From Chloroflexota bacterium (GTDB lineage: Bacteria; Chloroflexota; UBA6077; JACCZL01): a stretch of 10,023 nt of DNA. The stretch lies in assembly GCA_020845495.1 (NCBI GenBank), contig JADLFM010000198.1:1-10023 (forward strand), written 5' to 3'. Below the pieces are notes generated by a model. That model was not told the DNA's origin. It did no database searches and was given only the letters and a program-made list of their open reading frames with translations. Within the stretch, counting starts at the first letter, position 1; every line of letters begins with the position of its first letter. Positions 6,179 through 10,023 of this stretch are shown piece after piece. The translations under genes and the position numbers were made by a program.

Positions 6179-6760
6179 TCAGGGTTTGGTCTTGCTGGTG
6201 CCGGGCGGACCGGCCAGCACCGTAGGGACGTACTCGACCAACTGCAGCCGACCGTCGAAGGTGCGGCTGCTCACCATGTCGAGGGAGACGTCGGGGTATC
6301 CGTCATAGATCCGATCTCGACCGCTGCTGCCGTTGATGACCGGGAAGACGACCACGCGGTACCGATCCACGAGACCGGCTTGCAGGAGGGAGCGGCACAG
6401 CGTCAGGCTTCCCATGGTGCGCATGGACGTGGTGCCCTTGTCCTTCATCTCGCGCACGGCCGCGACGGCATCGCCTGTGACCAGTCGGGTGTTCTCCCAG
6501 GAGAGCGGCTCCGTCAAGGTATTCGAGAACACCACCTTCGACAGGCTCGCCATCTCATCGGTGCCCGGTTCGCCGTCGGCGGCCAACCCGGACATGAGCC
6601 GGTAGGTGTTCGCGCCCATGAGGACGGTGTAGCCCGCCTCCGGCTGGTCTCCCAACCAGGCCAGATACTCGGGCCCTTCCAGGCCCCACAAGCCGGGCCA
6701 GCCGTCGGCGGCCCCGTATCCATCGAGCGACGTGATGAAGTCGATCAGCAGTTCCGGCAT
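6179..6760 (-). CDS. Dihydrofolate reductase family protein (RibD C-terminal fold), copy 2
   Basis: This is a 193-residue stand-alone RibD-C domain. Landmarks are 'DFITSLDGYGAADG' near the N-terminus (residues 7-20), 'VLMGANTYR' (46-54), 'VVFSNTL', 'GSLTLCRSLLQAGLVDRYRVVVFPVING' (117-144) and a C-terminal 'TFDGRLQLVEYVP'. By fold these proteins resemble the NADPH-binding reductase of riboflavin synthesis and dihydrofolate reductase, but the stand-alone members mostly have no proven substrate, so true DHFR activity should not be assumed. The ATG at 6760 has AAAGGAA about 6-7 bases upstream. It is the last gene of the minus-strand series, 64 bases after the monooxygenase-like gene. It is paralogous to the gene at 7852-8430, sharing the SLDG, GANTYR, SNTL, GSL and AGLVDR motifs. 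The C-terminus carries an extra 'AGPPGTSKTKP' tail. Confidence 0.85.
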   Translation of the reverse strand: MPELLIDFITSLDGYGAADGWPGLWGLEGPEYLAWLGDQPEAGYTVLMGANTYRLMSGLAADGEPGTDEMASLSKVVFSNTLTEPLSWENTRLVTGDAVAAVREMKDKGTTSMRTMGSLTLCRSLLQAGLVDRYRVVVFPVINGSSGRDRIYDGYPDVSLDMVSSRTFDGRLQLVEYVPTVLAGPPGTSKTKP

Positions 6761-6824
6761 CTGCGATTCCTTTCGGCGAACATTCCAATCGATTCTCGGC
6801 CGTCGCCTCGCACGTGCTGCAGGA

Positions 6825-7106
6825 TCAGAACGGCTCTTCGGCCTTCTCGGTCCGATGGAGCTTCACGTAGGTTTCCCGGTCCTCGACATCCGGTGCCCGA
6901 GCGACGTTGCGCCAGGCGTCCAGCGACTGCTGGTCACGCCAGAGCTCGACGACGTTGACGCGTTCCGGATCGACGGAGTCGGCGCTGATTGACACATCCA
7001 GGCACCCGTCCGCCTTCCTGACCCTTGCGACCATCTCGGCGAACGCGGCCACCGCCGCGTCGCGCTCGTCAGTTTCGGTCAACGTGTATCCGGCGATGAT
7101 GATCAC
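6825..7106 (-). CDS. Antibiotic biosynthesis monooxygenase (ABM) domain protein
   Basis: This is a small protein of 93 residues with a single ferredoxin-like dimeric alpha/beta-barrel domain. It shows 'MIIIAGYTLTETDERDAAVAAFAEMVARVRKADGCLDVSIS', then 'DPERVNVVELWRDQQSLDAWR', the usual ABM pattern of a conserved Glu/Trp pair followed by an amphipathic helix. Family members include cofactor-free quinol or polyketide monooxygenases, heme-degrading enzymes and proteins of unknown role, so the substrate is open. The start is the GTG at 7106, supported by AGGAGG 6 bases upstream. The longer open frame that continues upstream to 7676 is not one protein: it is the accidental in-frame joining of this gene with the first half of the frameshifted gene upstream. 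Confidence 0.85.
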   Translation of the reverse strand: MIIIAGYTLTETDERDAAVAAFAEMVARVRKADGCLDVSISADSVDPERVNVVELWRDQQSLDAWRNVARAPDVEDRETYVKLHRTEKAEEPF

Positions 7107-7237
7107 GGCAGTCCTCCTATGGCGGGGTAGCCAGTGAAAGAAGACGAGAACCGGAGACGGCGCCGGGTAGCCCGACCTTCCGGGGGAACGGAGGGAATCG
7201 GAGGAGCTCCCCGGCGAACTCCGCGCATGCCGACCAA

Positions 7238-7676
7238 TCAGTCGCCGACCTTCCGGTAGGTCATCTGGAAGTCGTGCTGCCAGGTGGAGCCGTCGTCCGA
7301 TCGCTCCCAGTCGGCCGTGATGGTCCTCCCGTCGTCGCTGAAGGTGCCCCTGAAGCGCTGAGAAAAGTCGGAGCCTTCTCGCCACAAGCTCCACACCCCG
7401 TCCTTCACATCCATCTCGTACACCCGAGCGACGCTTCGCGAGTCGAAATAATGTTGGGCATAGCCATCGCCCGAGGCGTTTGTGCCAATGATCGCGATGC
7501 CACCGGGGGAAAGGCGTCTCGTTGTCCCAACGTTGGATGAGAAATGCCCTTCCGGGTAGCCACTCGAAGGTGACGCTGCCATGGAAAGCGGTGCCACGGT
7601 ACGACACCTCGGTCCGCCACCTACCAATGAGGCCGCTCAGGCTGTCGAGTGACGTGTCAGGGCGAGCTGGCTGCAT
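7238..7676 (-). pseudogene. DUF1579/nitrobindin-like protein, broken by a frameshift
   Basis: Two frames together encode one typical protein. From the ATG at 7676 (GAGGAGG 9 bases upstream) comes 'LSGLIGRWRTEVSYRGTAFHG' and 'VTFEWLPGRAFLIQRWDNETPFP'. From about 7510 the sense continues in another frame with 'PGGIAIIGTNASGDGYAQ', 'YFDSRSVARVYEMD', 'GVWSLWREGSDFSQRF' and 'FSDDGRTITADWERSDDGS' to the stop at 7238. The shift maps to a run of five C (G on the plus strand, 7505-7509). The span of 439 bases is one base too long for an intact frame of 146 codons. The fold is a small beta-barrel of the lipocalin/nitrobindin kind with unknown ligand. It lies 175 bases after the first reductase gene. 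A sequencing error, a genuine mutation or slippage could explain the break. Confidence 0.8.
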
Positions 7677-7851
7677 GTCTCAGGTCCTCCTCGGGCGCCG
7701 AGCCCGCTGAACGAGAAGCGCCGTAGATCGGCCCGACACCGATCGTGCCGAGATGTGTGCCCACAGTTGGCCGTCGCCAGCCCCACGGTCGCGGTTCCCT
7801 TCTCACTGAGCGCGCGTTCGTTGTGTGGCGGGTGGGGGTGCATGGGCGGAC

Positions 7852-8430
7852 TCACACATGCAGGGTGGGACGGTAGGTGAGCACATGGATGTGGTCATCG
7901 AACCTCTGGCTCTCGATCAACTCGAGGTCGAAGTCGGCCCAGCCCGCGAAGATCGGGCTCGCTCCGGTCTTCCCGGTGATCACCGGGAAGAGCGAGACCT
8001 GGACGCGGTCGACCAGACCGGCGGCTATCAGCACCCGGTTCAGCGACAGGCTGCCGTGCGAGCGCAACGGCACCCTGGACTCCTCCTTGAGCCGGGCAAT
8101 GATGTCGATGGCGTCGCCGCTCACGACGGTCGCGTCCGGCCAGTCGAGGCGTCCTTTCAGCGTGTTCGAGATCACCGTCGCCGGCAGGTTTCTCATCCGA
8201 GTGACCCATGGGTCACGGACCTCCGACCCCTCGGTGCTCGAAGCGAGCATCTCCACGAATTCCCGATACGTGTTGGCTCCGAAGACCATCCGCTGCTCCT
8301 GCTCGTACAAGGCGAGGCGGTGACCAAGGAACTCGCGGCCTTGCTTGCCCCAGTAGCCGCCCCAATTGCCGTTATGGGAGCCGAAACCGTCGAGGCTGCT
8401 GAAGATGTCGAACGTGTAGGTCACGGTCAT
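7852..8430 (-). CDS. Dihydrofolate reductase family protein (RibD C-terminal fold), copy 1
   Basis: This is a 192-residue RibD-C protein: 'FDIFSSLDGFGSHNGNWGGYWGKQG' (7-31), 'MVFGANTYREFVEML' (48-62), 'ATVISNTLKGRLDW', 'VVSGDAIDIIARLKEE', 'RSHGSLSLNRVLIAAGLVDRVQVSLFPVITG' split over residues 123-153, and a C-terminal 'DHIHVLTYRP'. NAD(P)H-dependent reduction is inferred from the fold; the true substrate is unknown. The ATG at 8430 has GGAGGAG about 6 bases upstream and starts only 17 bases after the stop of the SRPBCC gene, so the two are very likely cotranscribed under the ArsR repressor. The longer frame upstream is excluded because it would overlap that gene in the wrong frame. It is similar to the gene at 6179-6760 but clearly diverged. 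Confidence 0.87.
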   Translation of the reverse strand: MTVTYTFDIFSSLDGFGSHNGNWGGYWGKQGREFLGHRLALYEQEQRMVFGANTYREFVEMLASSTEGSEVRDPWVTRMRNLPATVISNTLKGRLDWPDATVVSGDAIDIIARLKEESRVPLRSHGSLSLNRVLIAAGLVDRVQVSLFPVITGKTGASPIFAGWADFDLELIESQRFDDHIHVLTYRPTLHV

Positions 8431-8447
8431 GCTGTACTCCTCCAGCG

Positions 8448-8951
8448 TTAGGGCTGGACACTGCCTTCGACGAGGATGGCGTCGATCTGGCCGACGGCCT
8501 GGGTCATGCCCTCGTCCATGCCCATGGTCAGCATCTGCTCCATGGCCTCGGCGGTGGGGAAGACGCTCTCGATGGACATGCGCGTGCGCCCTCGGCCGAC
8601 CTCCTCGATGCCGACGCGGATCGTGGTGATCGGCAGGTCCGTATTCGGCGTGCCATCCGTATGCGAGAAGCCATCGCGCAGGAGGATGCGACGCGGCGGC
8701 TCGACCTCGAGGATGTCCCAATAGCCGCTCGGCTGGTCACAGGACGGGCCGGTCATGTGGTACTCGACGCGACTACCGGGGGTCAGATCGTGCCTGGTGA
8801 AGGTGGCGGGGTAGGTCGGCGGCCCCCACCAGCGCTCGAGTTGGCACGGATCGGCCCAGAGCTGCCAGACGCGGGCGGCCGATGCCTCGAATTCGGATTC
8901 GATGGTCAGCGTGAGTTTCTCGGGGTCCTTACGCACGGCGGTGACGGGCAT
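8448..8951 (-). CDS. SRPBCC domain protein (AHSA1-like)
   Basis: This is a 167-residue START/Bet v1-type helix-grip protein of the AHSA1-like group. It shows 'LTLTIESEFEASAARVWQLWADPCQLERWWGPP' at residues 13-45, 'HDLTPGSRVEYHMTGP' in the strands, 'PPRRILLRDGF', and the C-terminal helix 'TAEAMEQMLTMGMDEGMTQAVGQIDAIL', which together cover the full domain. Such proteins have a large hydrophobic cavity for a small ligand; the ligand is unknown. Pairs of an ArsR regulator with an SRPBCC protein are a frequent operon type, suggesting a ligand-linked function. The ATG at 8951 has GGGAGAG about 7 bases upstream and lies inside the end of arsR (46-base overlap), so translation is probably coupled. 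The reductase gene follows after 17 bases. Confidence 0.9.
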   Translation of the reverse strand: MPVTAVRKDPEKLTLTIESEFEASAARVWQLWADPCQLERWWGPPTYPATFTRHDLTPGSRVEYHMTGPSCDQPSGYWDILEVEPPRRILLRDGFSHTDGTPNTDLPITTIRVGIEEVGRGRTRMSIESVFPTAEAMEQMLTMGMDEGMTQAVGQIDAILVEGSVQP

Positions 8952-9310
8952 TGGTTACTCTCCCGTATCTCGACGATGTCGACGGCGTTGGCCGACTCGG
9001 AGACGAGCTCGTGCATGCGGTCGATCCGAGCACGCCACAAATCCTCGTACTGGTCGAGCAGGTGGCGCGCGACGAGCAACGCCTCGCGGTTGGTGCGGAC
9101 GACCTTGCGGCGGCCGACGCGCTCCTTGGTGACCAGGCCCGCCCGCTCGAGGATGGCCACGTGCTTCTGCACCGCCGCGAAGCTCATGGCGTAGTGGCCG
9201 GCCAACTCGGCGATGCCCTCCTGCCCGTCGATCGCGCGACGCACGATGTCGCGGCGGGTGGAGTCAGCCAGGGCGCCGAAGATGCGGTCGTGGCGGCTGA
9301 CGATCTGCAT
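8906..9310 (-). CDS. ArsR family (winged-helix) transcriptional repressor
   Basis: This is a 134-residue protein with a winged-helix DNA-binding domain at about residues 7-75: 'IFGALADSTRRDIVRRAIDG', 'IAELAGHYAMSFAAVQKHVAILERAGLVTKERVGRRKVVR'. The recognition helix is around 42-57, and 'LWRARIDRMHEL' forms the dimer helix. There is no Cys/His metal-binding motif in the DNA-binding helix, so it is a non-metal ArsR of the type commonly paired with SRPBCC genes. It probably represses its own operon through the near-palindrome just upstream of its start. The last ~30 residues ('SANAVDIVEIRESNQCPSPP...') are not typical and overlap the SRPBCC gene. No ribosome binding site precedes the ATG at 9310; the promoter position implies a leaderless transcript. 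Confidence 0.9.
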   Translation of the reverse strand: MQIVSRHDRIFGALADSTRRDIVRRAIDGQEGIAELAGHYAMSFAAVQKHVAILERAGLVTKERVGRRKVVRTNREALLVARHLLDQYEDLWRARIDRMHELVSESANAVDIVEIRESNQCPSPPCVRTPRNSR

Positions 9311-9312
9311 CT

Positions 9313-9332
9313 ATACAACTATATGGTTGTAT
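9313..9332. promoter_or_regulatory. ArsR operator: 20-bp near-palindrome over the -10
   Basis: ATACAACTATATGGTTGTAT (9313-9332) is symmetrical except for one position pair (T versus C near the centre); the outer seven bases of each arm are perfect. It covers the -10 box of the arsR promoter and begins three bases before the arsR ATG. This is the position expected for autorepression by the ArsR protein. Confidence 0.8.
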
Positions 9333-9346
9333 GGATGGCCTGTCAA
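9318..9346 (-). promoter_or_regulatory. Sigma-70-type promoter of the arsR operon (leaderless start)
   Basis: On the minus strand, TTGACA (9346-9341, a perfect -35) is followed by exactly 17 bases and TATAGT (9323-9318, one mismatch from TATAAT). Seven bases later comes the arsR ATG at 9310, so transcription should begin at or next to the start codon. No ribosome binding site exists in between, consistent with leaderless initiation. Confidence 0.85.
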
Positions 9347-9363
9347 GCGCCGCGCTCCGAACG

Positions 9364-9813
9364 TCAGCCGACGCGGTAGATGCGGTACTCGAGCTCATTC
9401 TGTCCCGCGAGGCGTCCCTCGGCGAGGAAGAGCTCCTGCGTCAGCCAAGCGTACTTCGCCGCTCCAGTCTCGAACTGCATGAACTGGCGGAGGTACTGGT
9501 CGTCAAACTCGGTGCTGGTGCCGTTGGCGGCCGCCGCTTCGAACGTCGGATTCGGCTTTACGAGGCCCACGTAGTGCAGCAAGATGACGGCCTCATCCTC
9601 GGTGACAAGCTGGCTCCGGACGTTCGGTCGCCACAGGCCATCGGTGCCGATGCGCATCCAATCGCCGCCGGGCATCGCCATGTGTGCCGAAATGCCGGAA
9701 CCTGTCAGATGGCCTGCGCGCATCTCCCAGTATTGGGTTTCGCCGAGCGGCGCCCCGGCCGTGGATGCAAGTGGTCCATGAATTTCTAGTCGATAGGTCA
9801 GCGCGTGCTCTAG
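9364..9813 (-). pseudogene. DUF3237 domain protein lacking its start, truncated at the IS630 border
   Basis: The frame ends at the stop at 9364 and reads back through 'YRLEIHGPLASTAGAPLGETQ', 'YWEMRAGHLTGSG', 'PGGDWMRIGTDGLWRPNVRSQL', 'TEDEAVILLHYVGLV', 'YLRQFMQFETG', to the end 'YRIYRVG'. This is the DUF3237 beta-barrel pattern of strand pairs around 'GGDW' and 'TEDEAVI'. About 28 residues of good homology-like sequence precede the first ATG (9723). The frame continues upstream to 9813 without any ATG, GTG or TTG, then enters sequence that belongs to the transposase element. The native start codon and promoter therefore appear to be lost. The function of DUF3237 proteins is unknown. An internal start at 9723 would delete the first strands. 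Confidence 0.7.
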
Positions 9814-10023
9814 TACTTCGCCACGCTGATTACGAGGGGTAGAGGCGGTGGAGCTTGCGTCGGGCGTCGTCGACGGTGAACTGCCAGTGGATGGTTGCGC
9901 GCTGTTCGTTGCGGGCGGCCTCCCAGGCAGCGACCTCGGTGACCAGCGTGTCGCGGTCGCCGATGCGGCGATTGAGGCACTGGCGGGAGAGCATCGAGAA
10001 CTCCAACTCGGCCATGTTGAGCC
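9814..10023 (-). mobile_element. Right part of an IS630-family insertion sequence
   Basis: The transposase C-terminus (see the CDS) ends at 9830 and the remaining short noncoding segment is presumed to hold the terminal repeat. The outer edge should be at one of the TA dinucleotides at 9811-9812 or 9814-9815, because IS630 elements insert at TA and duplicate it. The other end of the element is beyond the window, so its inverted repeat cannot be compared. Confidence 0.6.
9830..10023 (-). CDS. IS630-family transposase, C-terminal fragment (runs off the right edge)
   Basis: The last 63 or so residues of a transposase are visible: 'LNMAELEFSMLSRQCLNRRI', then 'VAAWEAARNEQRATIHWQF' and the ending 'DDARRKLHRLYPS' before TAA at 9830. 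This C-terminus, with 'LSRQCLNRRI', 'AAWEA.RN' and 'WQFT..DAR.KL.RLYP', is characteristic of IS630 transposases, including the catalytic-domain end of the DDE fold that follows the last acidic residue. The ATG at 10015 is internal to the protein, not a start, because the frame is already open to the window edge with the typical LN before it. Whether the element is intact cannot be judged. Confidence 0.85.
   Translation of the reverse strand, partial: LNMAELEFSMLSRQCLNRRIGDRDTLVTEVAAWEAARNEQRATIHWQFTVDDARRKLHRLYPS

Noticed and set aside
6825..7676. A single 283-codon protein on the minus strand
   Set aside because: It joins the first half of the DUF1579-like gene, out-of-frame sequence, noncoding DNA and the ABM gene. 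The ABM gene has its own GTG and strong ribosome binding site.
7825..8451. A 208-codon plus-strand frame over the first reductase gene
   Set aside because: It is a shadow of the minus-strand RibD-C gene, whose motifs are clear.
1..10023. CRISPR array
   Set aside because: No set of regularly spaced 25-40 base repeats with unique spacers is present; the 11-bp-phased hexamers are far too short and close.

Overview
The window is a high-GC bacterial sequence with three regions, all of its coding logic on the minus strand except two central genes. The conjugation proteins are of the VirB2-like / PrgI / TraC-like type and come with a bifunctional lytic transglycosylase-NlpC/P60 enzyme. The accessory set is ArsR, AHSA1-type SRPBCC and RibD-C 'dihydrofolate reductase' proteins, and the transposase is IS630-type. 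This mix is typical of Chloroflexota or high-GC Actinomycetota. I cannot decide between them, and no rRNA or housekeeping gene is present to anchor the taxonomy.

Region 1 (1-2303, minus strand) is the proximal part of a type IV secretion or conjugation operon. In transcription order it encodes a membrane-anchored peptidoglycan hydrolase, a VirB2-like two-helix membrane protein, a PrgI-family protein, and the N-terminal part of a TraC/VirB4-type protein that runs off the left edge. Spacing is tight, ending in an ATGA overlap. Upstream of this operon lies a noncoding block. It holds a nested inverted repeat (2455-2540) directly abutted by hexamers repeated every 11 bp (2538-2576). This is the most suggestive unannotated structure in the window: an oriT-like, attenuator-like or regulator-binding region.

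Region 2 (about 2580-6178) is loosely packed and probably an acquired or eroded zone. It carries two plus-strand enzymes, an alpha/beta hydrolase and an aminoglycoside-phosphotransferase-fold (APH) kinase. A perfect 9-bp-arm palindrome and a terminator-like hairpin follow. After these come a small minus-strand hypothetical gene, a doubtful 47-codon reading frame, and several hundred bases with nothing convincing.

Region 3 (6179-10023, minus strand) is an ArsR-headed cluster: ArsR repressor, SRPBCC protein, RibD-C reductase, a DUF1579/nitrobindin-like protein broken by a frameshift in a five-C run, a small antibiotic-biosynthesis-monooxygenase-type (ABM) protein, and a second RibD-C reductase. 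The arsR promoter is very clear. A consensus -35 and a near-consensus -10 are separated by 17 bp, a 20-bp near-palindrome covers the -10, and the predicted transcript starts at the arsR ATG, so it should be leaderless. Behind arsR, at the right edge, a DUF3237 gene has lost its start codon at the border of an IS630-family element whose transposase C-terminus is visible.

Together the window looks like the junction of a conjugative element with an accessory stress/small-molecule cluster that has since suffered an insertion and a frameshift.
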